This document shows positions 53,062 to 64,000 of a stretch of 64,000 nt of DNA, in pieces. The stretch is from NCBI RefSeq assembly GCF_019679475.1, contig NZ_JAIEZP010000001.1:2294001-2358000 (forward strand), written 5' to 3'. This DNA comes from Hyphomonas sediminis. GTDB lineage: Bacteria > Pseudomonadota > Alphaproteobacteria > Caulobacterales > Hyphomonadaceae. The position numbers and the translations under genes are program-made. Each line of letters opens with the position of its first letter. Position 1 is the first letter of the stretch. A model generated the notes under the pieces. The model searched no databases. It worked only from the letters and a program-made list of their open reading frames with translations, and was not told the DNA's origin.

Positions 53062-55161
53062 ATGTCCGACACATTCAAACTGAACATCGACGGCCAGGAA
53101 ATCGACGTGCCTAAGCACTACACGCTGATGCAGGCGTGTGAGGAAGCTGGCGCCGAGATCCCGCGCTTCTGTTATCACGAACGTCTCTCGGTCGCGGGCA
53201 ACTGCCGCATGTGCCTCGTCGAGTGGGAAGGCGCGCCCAAGCCGATCGCCTCCTGCGCGCAGATCGTTGGCGATATGCGCCCTAACCGTGATGGCTCTGC
53301 GCCGAACGTCCGCACCAAGGGCGCCTATATCGAGAAGGCCCGCAATGGGGTGATGGAGTTCCTGCTCATCAACCACCCGCTGGACTGCCCGATCTGCGAT
53401 CAGGGCGGGGAGTGCGACCTTCAGGACCAGGCCGTTGCCTATGGCCGTTCGACCTCGCGCTATGATGAAAACAAGCGCGCCGTCGAAGACAAATATATGG
53501 GCCCGCTGGTCAAGACGATCATGACGCGCTGCATTCAGTGCACGCGCTGCGTCCGCTTCGCCGCCGAAGTGGCCGGTGTGGAAGAGATGGGCATGATCAG
53601 CCGCGGCGAGAATGCCGAGATCACCACCTATCTCGAAAAGTCGCTCACCTCGGAACTCTCCGGCAACGTCATCGACCTTTGCCCGGTCGGCGCACTCACC
53701 TCGAAGCCCTACGCCTTCAACGCGCGCCCCTGGGAGCTGCGCAAGACCTCCTCGATCGACGTGATGGACGCGCTCGGTGCATCGATCCGCATCGATGCCA
53801 AGGGCGATGCGGTCATGCGTATCATGCCGGAGCTGAACGAAGAGGTGAACGAGGAGTGGCTGTCTGACAAGTCTCGCTTCGTCTGGGACGGCCTTGCCCG
53901 CCAGCGCCTCGACAAGCCCTACATCCGTGAGAACGGCAAACTCCGCGCGGCCACCTGGGGCGAGGCGTTCGAGGCGGTCAAGGCCGCGCTTGCCGTTGGC
54001 GCCGACAAGACCGGCGTTGTCGCGGGCGACCTGATTGAAGTTGAACAGGCCAAGGCCGCGCTCGATTTCTTCCGCGCCCTCGGCGTGAAGAATACGGACT
54101 GCCGCCCCGCCGGCGCCGAATACGGCACCTCTGGCGTGCGTGAGCAATACATCCTCAACCCGACCCTGATGGGCGTTGAGGAAGCGGATGCGCTGCTCCT
54201 GATCGGCGCCAATCCGCGTGTTGAGGCTGCCGTCTGGAATGCCCGTATCCGCAAGTCCTGGCTCTGGGGCGATCTGAAGGTTGGTATGATCGGCGAAGCC
54301 GCAGACCTCACCTATGAGTATGCCCATCTCGGCACGAGCGCGGCAGACCTCGACAAGCTTGCCTCGACCGACTTCTACAAAGTTCTGAAAGATGCCAAGC
54401 GCCCGATGATCGTGATCGGCGAAAGTGCGCTTTGTGGCCCCGGAAGTGCCGAATTGTACGCAAAAGTACACAAACTGGCACAAGATGTATCCGCTGTGGT
54501 CGAAAACTGGGCCGGATTGGGCGTCCTTCACACGGCTGCTGGCCGCGTCGGCGCGCTCGATGTCGGGTTCGTTCCTGCAGAGGGTGGCCTGGCAACGGCT
54601 GGTATTCTCGGGGGCGACCTTTCCACAGTCTTCCTCCTCGGCGCTGATGAGGTTGATCTGTCAAAGCTCGGAAATTCCACGGTTATTTATGTCGGCTCGC
54701 ATGGCGATGCCGGTGCCAGCCGGGCAGACATCGTTCTCCCGAGCGCCGCATACACCGAAATGACTGCAACCTATGTAAATACCGAAGGCCGGGTCCAGAT
54801 GACCAGCCGCGCCGTCCAGCCCAAGGGTGAGGCACGCGAAGGCTGGGCAATTTTCCGCGCACTTTCAGGTGTTTGCGGTAAGGCGCTTCCGTACGACACG
54901 GCCGATCAGCTCCGGGCTGCCCTGCGCGGCAAAGAAGGTGAAAACACCGTCTTCTCCGGTCGCGGATATGCCCCCGGCGCGCGCGGTGTTGCCGCTCTCT
55001 CTCAAGCGGTTTCCGGAGGCTCTGGTGCGCTCAGCGACACGCCGTTCGCGAGCCCGGTTGTGGATTTCTACCTGACGAACCCGGTTGCGCGGGCATCGAA
55101 GACAATGGCCGAGTGTTCTGCGCTGGCAAGCCGCCTAGACACTCCGGTAGCAGCGGAGTAG
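53062..55161 (+). CDS. nuoG: NADH-quinone oxidoreductase subunit G
   Basis: NuoG (75 kDa type) carries several iron-sulfur clusters of the peripheral arm. The 699-residue protein has the N-terminal [2Fe-2S] ferredoxin (CYHERLSVAGNCRMCLVEW), the His-Cys3 motif HPLDCPICDQGGECDLQD, and CIQCTRCVRFAAEVAG with VIDLCPVGAL for the next cluster. The C-terminal half is a molybdopterin-type domain without cofactor. Its length is typical of the mitochondrial-like short form and lacks the extra N7 cluster site of E. coli. Confidence 0.96.
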   Translation: MSDTFKLNIDGQEIDVPKHYTLMQACEEAGAEIPRFCYHERLSVAGNCRMCLVEWEGAPKPIASCAQIVGDMRPNRDGSAPNVRTKGAYIEKARNGVMEFLLINHPLDCPICDQGGECDLQDQAVAYGRSTSRYDENKRAVEDKYMGPLVKTIMTRCIQCTRCVRFAAEVAGVEEMGMISRGENAEITTYLEKSLTSELSGNVIDLCPVGALTSKPYAFNARPWELRKTSSIDVMDALGASIRIDAKGDAVMRIMPELNEEVNEEWLSDKSRFVWDGLARQRLDKPYIRENGKLRAATWGEAFEAVKAALAVGADKTGVVAGDLIEVEQAKAALDFFRALGVKNTDCRPAGAEYGTSGVREQYILNPTLMGVEEADALLLIGANPRVEAAVWNARIRKSWLWGDLKVGMIGEAADLTYEYAHLGTSAADLDKLASTDFYKVLKDAKRPMIVIGESALCGPGSAELYAKVHKLAQDVSAVVENWAGLGVLHTAAGRVGALDVGFVPAEGGLATAGILGGDLSTVFLLGADEVDLSKLGNSTVIYVGSHGDAGASRADIVLPSAAYTEMTATYVNTEGRVQMTSRAVQPKGEAREGWAIFRALSGVCGKALPYDTADQLRAALRGKEGENTVFSGRGYAPGARGVAALSQAVSGGSGALSDTPFASPVVDFYLTNPVARASKTMAECSALASRLDTPVAAE

Positions 55162-55170
55162 GGCGGCGCC

Positions 55171-56265
55171 ATGAGCAATGCGATCGAGTCTCTTGGTAGC
55201 CTCTGGGGGCCGCTGCTGGTGCTGGGCCAAATTGGCCTGTTCACTCTTGTTCTGCTGCTGTCGATTGCCTTCCTACTGCTTCTCGACCGGAAGGTCTGGG
55301 CAGGCGTGATGATGCGCAAAGGGCCAAACGTTGTCGGGCCCTTTGGTCTGCTTCAATCCTTTGCGGACTTTGGGAAGTTTCTCCTGAAGGAGATCGTCAT
55401 TCCGGCGGGCGCCAACAAAGTTGTGTTCCTGATGGCGCCGATCCTAACCTGTACGCTGGCCTTTGTTGCCTGGACGGCAATTCCGGTCGCGCCAGGTACC
55501 GAGACTGGCACCAGCTGGGTCATTTCGAACCTCAATGTTGGCATCCTCTACTTGTTCGCCATCTCATCGCTTGGCGTTTACGGTATCATCATGGGTGGTT
55601 GGGCTTCGAACTCGAAGTATCCGTTCCTTGGCGCGCTTCGCTCCGCTGCGCAGATGGTGTCCTATGAGGTGTCCATCGGCCTGATCATCATCACGGTCAT
55701 CTTGCTCGTTGGTTCCATGAACCTCACCAGCATCGTGAACAACCAGGATGGCGGTATCCAGAACTGGCACGTTTTCAGCTTCCAGTATTTCCCGCTGATC
55801 TTCGTGATGGTGCCGATGTTCGTGATGTTCTTCGTCTCGGCCTTGGCTGAAACAAACCGCCCGCCATTCGACCTTCCGGAAGCGGAATCGGAACTGGTCG
55901 CCGGTTACCAGGTGGAGTACGGCTCCACGCCATACCTGCTGTTCATGCTCGGAGAGTACCTCAACATTGTGCTGATGTGCGCGATGATGACGATCCTGTT
56001 CCTTGGCGGATGGCATGGCCCGATCGCTCTGGGCCCCGAGCTGACGGCAAATCTGCCGCCGCTCCTCATCAGCCTTGCTGGTCTCTTCTGGTTCATGGCG
56101 AAGGTACTGTTCTGCTTCATCCTGTTCGCAATGGTGAAGGCGATCGTGCCGCGTTACCGGTATGACCAGCTGATGCGCCTGGGCTGGAAAATCTTCCTGC
56201 CGACTTCGCTGGTCGCGGTTGTTGTTGTTGCAGGTTATGTGACTTTCGTTGGAGGTCTCTCATGA
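55171..56265 (+). CDS. nuoH: NADH-quinone oxidoreductase subunit H
   Basis: NuoH is the membrane subunit that forms the entry of the quinone channel. The 364-residue protein has eight or so helices and the conserved loops [20 protein letters not shown] and [20 protein letters not shown]. It ends [20 protein letters not shown] before the last helix. Start lies 9 bases after nuoG; its stop overlaps nuoI by four bases (ATGA). Confidence 0.97.
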   Translation: MSNAIESLGSLWGPLLVLGQIGLFTLVLLLSIAFLLLLDRKVWAGVMMRKGPNVVGPFGLLQSFADFGKFLLKEIVIPAGANKVVFLMAPILTCTLAFVAWTAIPVAPGTETGTSWVISNLNVGILYLFAISSLGVYGIIMGGWASNSKYPFLGALRSAAQMVSYEVSIGLIIITVILLVGSMNLTSIVNNQDGGIQNWHVFSFQYFPLIFVMVPMFVMFFVSALAETNRPPFDLPEAESELVAGYQVEYGSTPYLLFMLGEYLNIVLMCAMMTILFLGGWHGPIALGPELTANLPPLLISLAGLFWFMAKVLFCFILFAMVKAIVPRYRYDQLMRLGWKIFLPTSLVAVVVVAGYVTFVGGLS

Positions 56266-56747
56266 GCCTTGGACAGACTCTCCGGGGCGCTCTGCTCACG
56301 GACTTCATGGGCGCTTTCTGGATTGCCACGCGGGAAATGTTCCGGCGCAAGGCGACTGTGAACTATCCTTTCGAGAAAAACCCGCTGTCACCGCGCTTCC
56401 GCGGCGAACACGCGCTGCGCCGGTATCCGAGCGGCGAAGAGCGCTGCATCGCCTGTAAGCTTTGCGAAGCCATTTGCCCGGCTCAGGCAATCACGATTGA
56501 GGCCGAGCCACGCGAAGATGGAGCGCGCCGCACGACGCGTTATGACATCGACATGGTGAAGTGCATCTATTGCGGCTTCTGTCAGGAAGCCTGCCCGGTG
56601 GATGCCATCGTCGAAGGGCCGAACTTCGAGTTCGCAACAGAAACACGTGAGGAGCTGTTCTACGACAAGGAACGGCTGCTTTCGAATGGCGATCGCTGGG
56701 AACGGTTGATTGCCAAGAATCTTGAGTTGGATGCGCCGTACCGCTGA
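56262..56747 (+). CDS. nuoI: NADH-quinone oxidoreductase subunit I
   Basis: NuoI (TYKY) bridges the peripheral arm to cluster N2. The 161-residue protein has the two ferredoxin-type [4Fe-4S] motifs [20 protein letters not shown] and [20 protein letters not shown], and the preceding [18 protein letters not shown]. It is coupled to nuoH by overlap and followed by a 69-base gap before nuoJ. Confidence 0.97.
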   Translation: MSLGQTLRGALLTDFMGAFWIATREMFRRKATVNYPFEKNPLSPRFRGEHALRRYPSGEERCIACKLCEAICPAQAITIEAEPREDGARRTTRYDIDMVKCIYCGFCQEACPVDAIVEGPNFEFATETREELFYDKERLLSNGDRWERLIAKNLELDAPYR

Positions 56748-56816
56748 GGTTGGCGTCGGGTTGAAACAGCGCCGGTCGATTGAGCCGGCATAGTATCAGG
56801 AAGGGGCGGACAAGCC

Positions 56817-57410
56817 GTGGCGTTGATCGCTTTCTCTTTGATTGCAGCGGTTGTTGTGCTGTCGGCGATGTTTGTCATCGCGGCGCGTAACCCGGTGCAT
56901 TCGGTTCTCTGGCTGATTTTGACCTTCTTCTCTGCCGCAGGACTACTCGTCCTGATTGGGGCGGAGTTCCTGGCGATGCTGCTGGTGGTCGTTTATGTCG
57001 GCGCTGTTGCGGTGCTCTTCCTTTTCGTCGTGATGATGCTCGATGTTGATTTCGTCGAGTTGAAGCAAGGCACGCTTCAATACTGGCCTATCGCATTGGT
57101 TGTGGGGGTCATTTTGCTGGCGGAGCTGGTGCTTGTGTCGGTTTCTGGCGCGGCCTTGCCGACAGGCGAGATGAATGCGTCGCCAAATGCGGCGACCAAC
57201 GCGGAAGCCATCGGCCTCGTTATGTATACGGACTATCTGTTGCTGTTCCAGCTTGCTGGCGTAGTCCTGCTGGTCGCCATGGTCGGCGCAATCGTCCTGA
57301 CCTTGCGCCACAAGCCGCACATCAAGCGGCAAAATGTTGCGAAGCAAACCGGCCGCCGCCGCGGTGACGCTGTTGAGCTTAAAGACCCGACACCAGGGCA
57401 GGGGATCTGA
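56817..57410 (+). CDS. nuoJ: NADH-quinone oxidoreductase subunit J
   Basis: This is a 197-residue membrane subunit (ND6-like) with five hydrophobic helices: LIAFSLIAAVVVLSAMFVIA, NPVHSVLWLILTFFSAAG, then EFLAMLLVVVYVGAVAVLFL, which contains the pi-bulge helix typical of ND6. The polar C-terminal tail ends KDPTPGQGI. The start is GTG with AAGGGGCGG upstream. It lies 3 bases before nuoK. Confidence 0.94.
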   Translation: MALIAFSLIAAVVVLSAMFVIAARNPVHSVLWLILTFFSAAGLLVLIGAEFLAMLLVVVYVGAVAVLFLFVVMMLDVDFVELKQGTLQYWPIALVVGVILLAELVLVSVSGAALPTGEMNASPNAATNAEAIGLVMYTDYLLLFQLAGVVLLVAMVGAIVLTLRHKPHIKRQNVAKQTGRRRGDAVELKDPTPGQGI

Positions 57411-57413
57411 CCG

Positions 57414-57722
57414 ATGGAACTCGGACTCGCGCACTATCTCATCGTTTCGGCCGCGCTTTTCACGATTGGTGTCGTCGGCATCTTTGTGAACCGCAAGAAC
57501 ATCATCGTCATTCTTATGGCGGTCGAGCTGATCCTGCTGTCTGTGAACATCAACCTGGTCGCGTTCTCTGTGTTCAGCGGAACAATCCAGGGCCAGATCT
57601 TCGCAATGCTTGTGCTCACGGTGGCCGCCGCCGAAGCGGCCGTGGGCCTTGCCATTCTCGTCGTCTATTTCCGGAACCGGCGCGACATCTCGGTTGAGAA
57701 TGTCGACCTTATGAAGGGCTGA
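57414..57722 (+). CDS. nuoK: NADH-quinone oxidoreductase subunit K
   Basis: This 102-residue ND4L-like proton channel subunit has three helices and two buried glutamates, one in [20 protein letters not shown] and one in [17 protein letters not shown], equivalent to E. coli Glu36 and Glu72. It lies between nuoJ and nuoL with gaps of 3 and 7 bases. Confidence 0.97.
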   Translation: MELGLAHYLIVSAALFTIGVVGIFVNRKNIIVILMAVELILLSVNINLVAFSVFSGTIQGQIFAMLVLTVAAAEAAVGLAILVVYFRNRRDISVENVDLMKG

Positions 57723-57729
57723 TAAGGGT

Positions 57730-59889
57730 ATGCTTCCTGATAGCCTTCTCCTTTTTATCGTACTCGCACCCGGCGTGGCCGCTCTGTTCGGCCTGTTTCA
57801 CAAGGTGATCGGCGACAGGCCGGTGATGTATGTGACGACGGGCACGGTGCTGACTGCTGGCGCTTTGTCGCTCTATCAGCTCTTCGCCTATGTTGCGGGC
57901 CTTGGTCATTCCGGTGGTCACGACGCACATGCGGCGCTGGATGCTTATCTCACTGCAGGCGCTGTGCACGGAACAGAGCCACTGAAGCAGCACATCATTA
58001 CGCTGATGCCGTGGATCCAAGTGGGTGACTTCCAGGCAAACTGGGCAATCCGCGTCGACGCGCTCTCCATCGTTATGATGGCGGTGATCACTGGCGTGTC
58101 CGGCCTCGTGCACCTCTATTCCTGGGGCTATATGAGCGAAGAGCCGCACAAGTCGCGCTTCTTTGCCTATCTGTCGCTCTTTACCTTCATGATGCTCATG
58201 CTGGTGGTTGCTGACAACTTCATCCAGCTGTTCTTCGGCTGGGAAGGCGTAGGCCTCGCTTCGTATCTTCTGATTGGCTTCTGGTACACCAAGAAGGCGC
58301 CGAACGACGCCTCGATCAAAGCCTTCGTGACCAACCGCGTTGGCGACTTCGGTCTCGCGCTGGGCATCATGGCCGTCTTCTTCGTATTCGGCAGCGTTGA
58401 GTTTGGCCCTGTCCTGGATGCGATCCGCAACAATGCTGTTGTGACGCCGGCTGCATTCGCAGAAGCAGCGCCAGCCCGTGAGGTTGTCATCGAATTCCTC
58501 GGCCACCGTGTTTACGCGCTGGAGCTGATCGGCATTCTTCTGTTCATCGGCGCAATGGGCAAATCGGCTCAGTTCTTCCTGCACGTCTGGCTGCCAGACG
58601 CGATGGAGGGCCCGACACCAGTCTCGGCGCTTATCCACGCGGCGACGATGGTCACGGCGGGTGTTTACCTCGTCTGCCTCGTGTCGCCGATCTACGAATA
58701 CACCTTCTACGCCGCAGGTATGATCACCATCGTTGGCGCGGTGACGGCGCTCTATGCGGCGACTGTCGGAATGGCGCAGAACGACATCAAGCGGGTCATC
58801 GCATATTCGACCTGTTCGCAGCTGGGCTACATGTTCTTCGCCGCGGGCGTCGGCGCCTATGAAGCGGCAATGTTCCACCTCTTCACACACGCCTTCTTCA
58901 AGGCGCTCCTGTTCCTTGGCGCAGGCTCCGTGATCCACGGAATGCACCATGAGCAGGACATGCGCCGGATGGGCGGCCTCGCGAAGTTCATGCCGCTGAC
59001 TTACGCAGCGATGATGATCGGGACGATTGCCATCATCGGTCTCGGCATTCCGCACACCAAGCTCGGCTTCTCCGGCTTCTTCTCGAAAGATGCGATTCTG
59101 GAGAGCACGTTTGCGGGTGGCGCGTCGGCTGTAATGTTCGGCCAGATGGCATTCTGGTTCGGCCTTCTCGCGGCCTTCCTGACGAGCTTCTACTCCTGGC
59201 GTCTGATCTACATGACGTTCCATGGCCCGATGGCGTCGCATGATGACCACGCAGAACACGGTCATGACCATGCGCACGCTGACGATCATGCGCATGACGA
59301 CCACCACGGCCATGATCATACACCCCATGAAAGCCCGGTCGTGATGTTGATCCCGCTGGGGCTGCTCAGCCTTGGGGCAATGTTTGCCGGCTTCTATTTC
59401 TACGACGCATTTGTCGAGACGAACAACGAAGCGTTCTGGGCGGGGGCGATTTATCGCGCGGCTGAGAACCATGTTCTCCATGATCGCCACAATGTGCCAG
59501 AGTGGGTGCTCTGGGCGCCGCTGGTTGTCACCATCGCTGGCTTCCTGCTGGCGACGATGACGTACTTCTTCAATCGGGGCGTCGGCGCACGCGTCGCGGC
59601 CAGCGGTGGACCGCTGCACGCCCTGTTCTCAAACAAATGGTATTTCGACGAGATCTATCAGGCCACGCTGGTCCGCGGGTCCGCCTTCCTTGGAAACATC
59701 TTCTGGAAGGCTGACAAGAAGATCATCGATGGCGTTGGGCCTGATGGTGTTGCCTGGCTGACCGGCTTCAGCGCGCGCCGTCTCGCGAAACTCCACACGG
59801 GTTATCTGTATCACTATGCCTTCGTGATCATTGGGGCCGCCATCGTCTTTGGCGCGATCCTGTGGCTGCGGGCTGGAGGGGCCAACTGA
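57730..59889 (+). CDS. nuoL: NADH-quinone oxidoreductase subunit L
   Basis: NuoL is the distal antiporter-like proton pump subunit with the long lateral helix. The 719-residue protein has the conserved [59 protein letters not shown] and the late [18 protein letters not shown] segments. A histidine- and aspartate-rich loop occupies about residues 504-534 ([20 protein letters not shown] and onward). Its stop overlaps the nuoM start by one base. Confidence 0.97.
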   Translation: MLPDSLLLFIVLAPGVAALFGLFHKVIGDRPVMYVTTGTVLTAGALSLYQLFAYVAGLGHSGGHDAHAALDAYLTAGAVHGTEPLKQHIITLMPWIQVGDFQANWAIRVDALSIVMMAVITGVSGLVHLYSWGYMSEEPHKSRFFAYLSLFTFMMLMLVVADNFIQLFFGWEGVGLASYLLIGFWYTKKAPNDASIKAFVTNRVGDFGLALGIMAVFFVFGSVEFGPVLDAIRNNAVVTPAAFAEAAPAREVVIEFLGHRVYALELIGILLFIGAMGKSAQFFLHVWLPDAMEGPTPVSALIHAATMVTAGVYLVCLVSPIYEYTFYAAGMITIVGAVTALYAATVGMAQNDIKRVIAYSTCSQLGYMFFAAGVGAYEAAMFHLFTHAFFKALLFLGAGSVIHGMHHEQDMRRMGGLAKFMPLTYAAMMIGTIAIIGLGIPHTKLGFSGFFSKDAILESTFAGGASAVMFGQMAFWFGLLAAFLTSFYSWRLIYMTFHGPMASHDDHAEHGHDHAHADDHAHDDHHGHDHTPHESPVVMLIPLGLLSLGAMFAGFYFYDAFVETNNEAFWAGAIYRAAENHVLHDRHNVPEWVLWAPLVVTIAGFLLATMTYFFNRGVGARVAASGGPLHALFSNKWYFDEIYQATLVRGSAFLGNIFWKADKKIIDGVGPDGVAWLTGFSARRLAKLHTGYLYHYAFVIIGAAIVFGAILWLRAGGAN

Positions 59890-61391
59890 TGGGCGGTTTC
59901 CCCATTCTTACTGCGATGACTTTCCTGCCATTGGTGGGGGCAGCGCTTATTCTTCTCGTGCGGGCGGCAACGGCAGGCAGCCGGGGCGCAGCGGATGAAG
60001 GCCGGCAAAACCGCGCCATTCTTCTGGCATCGCTGATCATCTCCGCAGCGACATTTGTTCTGTCGGTGGCGGCGTTCCTGTCGTTCGACAAAGCGCAGGC
60101 AGGCTATCAGCTTGTCGAGCACTACGCTTGGTATGGCCCGATCAGCTACAAGCTGGGCGTCGATGGCCTCTCCATGACGCTCATCCTGCTGACGACGTTC
60201 CTGACGCCGATCTGTCTTCTGGCCAGCTGGAATTCGATCGACAAGCGCGTGACGGAGTATGTCGTCGCGTTCCTGGTCCTCGAAACCTTCATGATCGGCG
60301 TCTTCACTGCGCTGGATCTGGTGCTGTTCTACATCTTCTTTGAAGCTGGCCTTATCCCGATGTTCCTCATCATCGGTATCTGGGGCGGCAAGGACCGGAT
60401 TTACGCGTCTTACAAGTTCTTCCTGTACACGCTGATCGGCTCTCTTCTGCTGCTCGTTGCCGCGATCTACATGATCTCATCGGCAGGCTCGGCAGACTTC
60501 GAAGTGTTGGAGCAGTACGCGTTCGATCCGTCTGTGCAGACGTGGCTATGGCTGGCGTTTCTTGCGTCTTTTGCTGTGAAGCTGCCGATGTGGCCGGTTC
60601 ACACCTGGCTTCCAGATGCGCACGTTCAGGCTCCAACGGCAGGTTCCGTTGTGCTGGCAGGTGTCCTGCTGAAGATGGGCGGCTACGGCATGCTGCGTTT
60701 CTCGCTGCCGATGTTCCCTGATGCGAGCGCGTTCTTCCAGCCAATGATGTTTGCCCTGGCTATCATTGCAATCGTCTACACGTCGCTCGTTGCATGGCGC
60801 CAAACGGACATGAAAAAGCTCATCGCCTATTCTTCCGTCGCGCACATGGGCTTCGTCACGCTGGGTATCTTCGCGTTCAACGAAACGGGTATCCAGGGCG
60901 CCATCTTCCAGATGCTCAGCCACGGCCTGATTTCTGGCGCGCTCTTCCTCATCGTCGGCGTCGTTTACGACCGGATGCACACGCGCGATATCGCCGCGTA
61001 TGGTGGCCTCGTGAACAAGATGCCGATCTACGCCGGCTTCTTCATGCTGTTTACGATGGCAAACGTAGGCCTGCCCGGGACCAGCGGGTTTATCGGTGAG
61101 ATCCTCACCATGGTCGGCAGCTTCCAGGCTGCGACTTGGGCCGCTGTTGGCGCAGCGCTCGGCGTGATCTTCTCGGCCGTCTACATGCTGACGCTTTATC
61201 GTCGGACGGTGTTTGGTGAAGTCACCAACCCCAAACTTGCCGACATCAAAGATATGAACCGGATTGAATGGATCTGCATCGCGCCTCTGGCCGCGCTGAC
61301 CATACTCTTCGGTGTTGCCCCGAACCTAATCTTCGCCGTTACCGGCGGTGCCACGGAGCGCATTATCGCGCTCATGGCGGGAGGCCAGTAA
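59889..61391 (+). CDS. nuoM: NADH-quinone oxidoreductase subunit M
   Basis: This 500-residue antiporter-like subunit (ND4) has the pump residues Glu in [20 protein letters not shown] and Lys in [20 protein letters not shown], then [20 protein letters not shown] and [15 protein letters not shown]. The ATG at 59889 is chosen because it overlaps the nuoL stop and begins the first membrane helix; the frame extends 27 bases upstream. Confidence 0.97.
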   Translation: MGGFPILTAMTFLPLVGAALILLVRAATAGSRGAADEGRQNRAILLASLIISAATFVLSVAAFLSFDKAQAGYQLVEHYAWYGPISYKLGVDGLSMTLILLTTFLTPICLLASWNSIDKRVTEYVVAFLVLETFMIGVFTALDLVLFYIFFEAGLIPMFLIIGIWGGKDRIYASYKFFLYTLIGSLLLLVAAIYMISSAGSADFEVLEQYAFDPSVQTWLWLAFLASFAVKLPMWPVHTWLPDAHVQAPTAGSVVLAGVLLKMGGYGMLRFSLPMFPDASAFFQPMMFALAIIAIVYTSLVAWRQTDMKKLIAYSSVAHMGFVTLGIFAFNETGIQGAIFQMLSHGLISGALFLIVGVVYDRMHTRDIAAYGGLVNKMPIYAGFFMLFTMANVGLPGTSGFIGEILTMVGSFQAATWAAVGAALGVIFSAVYMLTLYRRTVFGEVTNPKLADIKDMNRIEWICIAPLAALTILFGVAPNLIFAVTGGATERIIALMAGGQ

Positions 61392-61395
61392 GCGA

Positions 61396-62829
61396 ATGTT
61401 CGATACTCAATCCGTCGTTCAGGCCCTTGCTCCGGAGCTGTGGCTCGCGGCTGCGGCCCTTGTGCTGGTACTCGCCGGCGCAATTATCGGTGAGCGGTTC
61501 AACAGCCTCTCATACAAAGTCTGTACAGCAGTTCTGTTTGCAGCAGCCGCGCTCTCGGCGCTTCATCTGCAGGGTGGGGAAGCCTTCAACGGCCTGGTTA
61601 AAACGACGACCTTCACGAACTTCACCAAGGTGATCAGCTATACATTGGCGGCAGTCGCGGTCTTCCTCTCGGAAGGGTTCCTGAAGCGACACGAAATCAG
61701 CCGGTATGAATACCCGCTCTTGATGGTCCTTGCTTCGCTAGGCATGGGGATCATCCTGTCGGCCAACGACCTGATGACGCTCTATATGGGTATCGAAACG
61801 CTCAGCCTGTCGTCCTACGTGCTGGCTGCCTTCCATCGCGACTCCGCGCGGTCTTCGGAAGCGGGCCTGAAGTATTTCGTTCTTGGCGCGCTGGCTTCCG
61901 GCATCCTGCTCTACGGCGCATCGCTGGTTTATGGCTTCACGGGCACGACTTCGTTCAATGGTCTTACAGAAGCAGGCGAGTCTGTAGGCGCTATGTTCGG
62001 CATGGTGTTGATGATAGTTGGCCTGGCATTCAAAGTTTCCGCAGCGCCGATGCACGTCTGGACGCCTGACGTTTACGAAGGCGCACCGACACCGGTTGTC
62101 GCGTTCTTCTCTTCCGCGCCGAAGTTCGCTTCGCTCGTGGTCTTCGCAAATGTGATGTTCACACTTTTCGGTAGCGTCATTGACCAGTGGCAACTGATCA
62201 TTGCGATCATCGCGGGCCTTTCCATGATCGTCGGCTCGCTTGGTGGTCTTACTCAGAACAACCTGAAGCGCCTGCTGGCCTATTCGTCGATCGCCAACGT
62301 CGGTTATGCCCTCGTCGCTGTCGCTGCGGGGCAGGCTCTTGGTGCACCGGCTTTGCTGACATTCTCGACAATTTATGTGGTGTCATCTTTGGGGCTGTTC
62401 GCCGGAGTGCTGGCGATGCGCCGCCGTGGCGGCATGGTTGAGAGCATTCAGGAGCTCGGCGGTCTCGCCCGCCGTCAGCCAATCTTCGCGATCGCGATGA
62501 CGATGTTGGTGCTTTCTGTTGCGGGCTTGCCGCCCTTTGGTGGGTTTTTCGGAAAGTACGAAATTCTGCGTGCGGGCGTCGACGCAGGTTTGATCCCGTT
62601 GACGATCGTGTTGGTGCTCGCATCTGTCGTGTCGCTGGGATATTATCTGCGTCTTATCAAGGTGATGTGGTTCGACGAGCCTAAGGAAGCGTTTGAACGC
62701 GTCGATGTGACAGTGCTTGGCACGGTCATCGCCTGTGCGGTTATCGCGGGTATCGTGTTCATGGTCTTCATTGGCGAGTTGGGCGCAGGTGGCTGGGCGA
62801 GCTATGCGGCAGCAGGTCTCAACCCTTGA
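61396..62829 (+). CDS. nuoN: NADH-quinone oxidoreductase subunit N
   Basis: This 477-residue antiporter-like subunit (ND2) has [59 protein letters not shown] and [18 protein letters not shown], the usual NuoN landmarks. The ATG at 61396 lies 4 bases after nuoM. The stop overlaps the birA TTG start (TTGA), so translation continues into birA. Confidence 0.97.
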   Translation: MFDTQSVVQALAPELWLAAAALVLVLAGAIIGERFNSLSYKVCTAVLFAAAALSALHLQGGEAFNGLVKTTTFTNFTKVISYTLAAVAVFLSEGFLKRHEISRYEYPLLMVLASLGMGIILSANDLMTLYMGIETLSLSSYVLAAFHRDSARSSEAGLKYFVLGALASGILLYGASLVYGFTGTTSFNGLTEAGESVGAMFGMVLMIVGLAFKVSAAPMHVWTPDVYEGAPTPVVAFFSSAPKFASLVVFANVMFTLFGSVIDQWQLIIAIIAGLSMIVGSLGGLTQNNLKRLLAYSSIANVGYALVAVAAGQALGAPALLTFSTIYVVSSLGLFAGVLAMRRRGGMVESIQELGGLARRQPIFAIAMTMLVLSVAGLPPFGGFFGKYEILRAGVDAGLIPLTIVLVLASVVSLGYYLRLIKVMWFDEPKEAFERVDVTVLGTVIACAVIAGIVFMVFIGELGAGGWASYAAAGLNP

Positions 62830-63560
62830 GCGCCAACTGGCCCGTAGTCCGGTTCAGCGAGATTGACAGCACGAATTCGGAAGCCAAGCGTCGGGCGGCT
62901 GCCGGCGGGTTTCAGGATCATTGGATCGTCGCGGATACGCAGACTGCCGGCCGAGGCAGGCAGGATCGTGTCTGGTCGTCGCCTGTCGGCAATATATTCA
63001 CCACGGCGCTGTTTTCTGAAGCCGGCGGCATCAATGTCGCGCTTCGTGTTCCGTTCTCTGCAGCGCTTGCAGTAGTCGATACTGTCCGCACCTATGCGCC
63101 GGATGCGGCTGCGCGGGTGAAGTGGCCAAATGATGTGCGCATTCACCAACAGAAGATTTCAGGCATCCTGGTCGAGACCGGTGGATCAGGACGCGATTTT
63201 TGGGTCGCGGCTGGTATCGGAATAAATGTCGCTTATGCGCCAGAGAATGTTGGACAAGGCGCCACCTGCCTCAATCAGCTCAGTGGGCGCGCTTTGGATT
63301 TCGGCGCCGTACTCAGCACCTTTCATATGGCATTCGAACAGCGGTTGGCGCAGGCTCGCTTGGGTTTTGATAGCCTGCGGCAGGATTGGCTAAGCGTCGC
63401 AGAAGGCAGGGGCCAAGAGGTCTCTGTTCGAGTTGGTGAGCAGTATGTTCAGGGCCAATTCGAAGACCTTGAGGCGGATGGGGCCCTTCGACTGCGGTTG
63501 CCCGATGGCAGCGCGCGCATCATAAGAGCGGGCGAAGTAAATCTGATCGGGCAGTCCTAA
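62826..63560 (+). CDS. birA: Biotin-[acetyl-CoA-carboxylase] ligase
   Basis: BirA activates biotin to biotinyl-AMP and attaches it to carrier proteins such as AccB. The 244-residue protein has the [13 protein letters not shown] opening, the ATP/biotin loop [15 protein letters not shown], and [20 protein letters not shown]. It lacks the N-terminal helix-turn-helix of E. coli BirA, so it is a class I ligase with no repressor function. The TTG start overlaps the nuoN stop by four bases. Confidence 0.94.
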   Translation: MSANWPVVRFSEIDSTNSEAKRRAAAGGFQDHWIVADTQTAGRGRQDRVWSSPVGNIFTTALFSEAGGINVALRVPFSAALAVVDTVRTYAPDAAARVKWPNDVRIHQQKISGILVETGGSGRDFWVAAGIGINVAYAPENVGQGATCLNQLSGRALDFGAVLSTFHMAFEQRLAQARLGFDSLRQDWLSVAEGRGQEVSVRVGEQYVQGQFEDLEADGALRLRLPDGSARIIRAGEVNLIGQS

Positions 63561-63563
63561 TCA

Positions 63564-64000
63564 TGCTTTTGGCCATCGACGTCGGCAACACCAATACGGT
63601 TTTCGCCCTTCATGATGGAGAAAGCTGGGTCAATCAGTGGCGGAGCGCTACGGATTCAACCAAGACTGCAGATGATCACGCCTCCTGGCTCTGGCGCCTG
63701 GCAGATATGTATGGCGTGGACCTTAGCCGGGTTGAGGGATGCGTCGTTTCTTCCGTGGTTCCACATGCACAGTTTAACTTCCGGAACCTTGCACGCCGTT
63801 ACCTGAACGTTGAGCCGATGTTTATCGGAGAACCGGGATTAAAGACTGGGATGAACGTTCGCGTTCGTCACCCCGAGCAGGTTGGGGCAGACAGGATCGT
63901 CAGCGCATTGGGCGCGCATGTCGCCTACCCAGGTGACCTCATCGTTATAGACAGTGGCACTGCGACGACATTCGATATTGTTGCTGCCGATGGTGCTTTT
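63564..64000 (+). CDS. coaX: Type III pantothenate kinase, N-terminal part (cut by window edge)
   Basis: CoaX phosphorylates pantothenate, the first step of coenzyme A synthesis. The 145 codons present begin [19 protein letters not shown], the ASKHA phosphate-1 loop of CoaX, continue with [20 protein letters not shown], and reach [14 protein letters not shown], the phosphate-2 motif. These are diagnostic. It starts 3 bases after birA and runs off the right edge. Confidence 0.94.

Noticed and set aside
57709-59619. 636-codon open frame opposite nuoL
   Set aside because: Antisense shadow of a strongly conserved gene; composition is His/Arg/Glu-rich with no motif.

Overview
The window reads as a GC-rich chromosome segment of an alphaproteobacterium. 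The closest fit is a Hyphomonadaceae/Caulobacterales-like aerobe, possibly Hyphomonas; this is inferred from family content and was not searched. Supporting signs are a PopZ-type polar protein next to valS and tolC, a 14-gene complex I operon running straight into birA and coaX, an Entner-Doudoroff glucose operon, and a sulfatase cluster of the kind common in marine bacteria. Coding is dense and most genes lie in short overlapping operons. No CRISPR array, rRNA or intact insertion sequence was seen.

Region by region. 1-4917: cydA (cut by the window edge) diverges from cydDC, followed by an ATP-grasp-like protein of unknown role. 5196-14529: a tandem thioredoxin-fold isomerase-like protein, a DUF1330 protein, a TetR regulator, and then a sulfate-ester cluster. 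That cluster holds an exported formylglycine-generating enzyme, two formylglycine-type sulfatases with opposite membrane anchors, and a metallo-beta-lactamase-type alkyl sulfatase. 14613-18202: DUF3137, GNAT, aldo/keto reductase and isoaspartyl peptidase genes. 18205-23971: valS, popZ, tolC and a PIMT-like methyltransferase. 24133-28507: tRNA-Cys, tRNA-Asn, an atypical trpS, a GNAT gene and a LysR/SDR divergent pair. 28642-29694: an NADP-dependent oxidoreductase.

29755-33699 looks like the remains of an integrative element at tRNA-Phe. It has a 26-bp direct repeat of the tRNA 3' end (24/26 identical) at its two edges, repeated ATGCCAAC motifs inside both ends, a fragment of a P4-type tyrosine integrase beside the tRNA, and one large cargo gene. 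The cargo is a BACON-like/beta-propeller lipoprotein interrupted by a single-base frameshift in a run of five Gs (Cs on the coding strand).

33811-36632: yacG, an RNase E/G-like gene and pgi. 36852-39926: tuf, a carboxymuconolactone-decarboxylase-like gene, tRNA-Trp and an S41 peptidase. 40123-46831: alpha-glucosidase, zwf, pgl, edd and glk, which together take alpha-glucosides through glucose 6-phosphate to KDPG (no eda in the window). 47017-62829: nuoA-N, with three non-core genes inserted (SnoaL-like and VOC proteins between nuoD and nuoE, a four-helix membrane protein between nuoF and nuoG), then birA and the start of coaX.

No single wholly novel system is proven here. The strongest leads are the apparently membrane-tethered, periplasmic sulfatase maturation and hydrolysis cluster, the decayed tRNA-Phe element with its frameshifted giant lipoprotein, and the conserved-looking extra genes inside the complex I operon.
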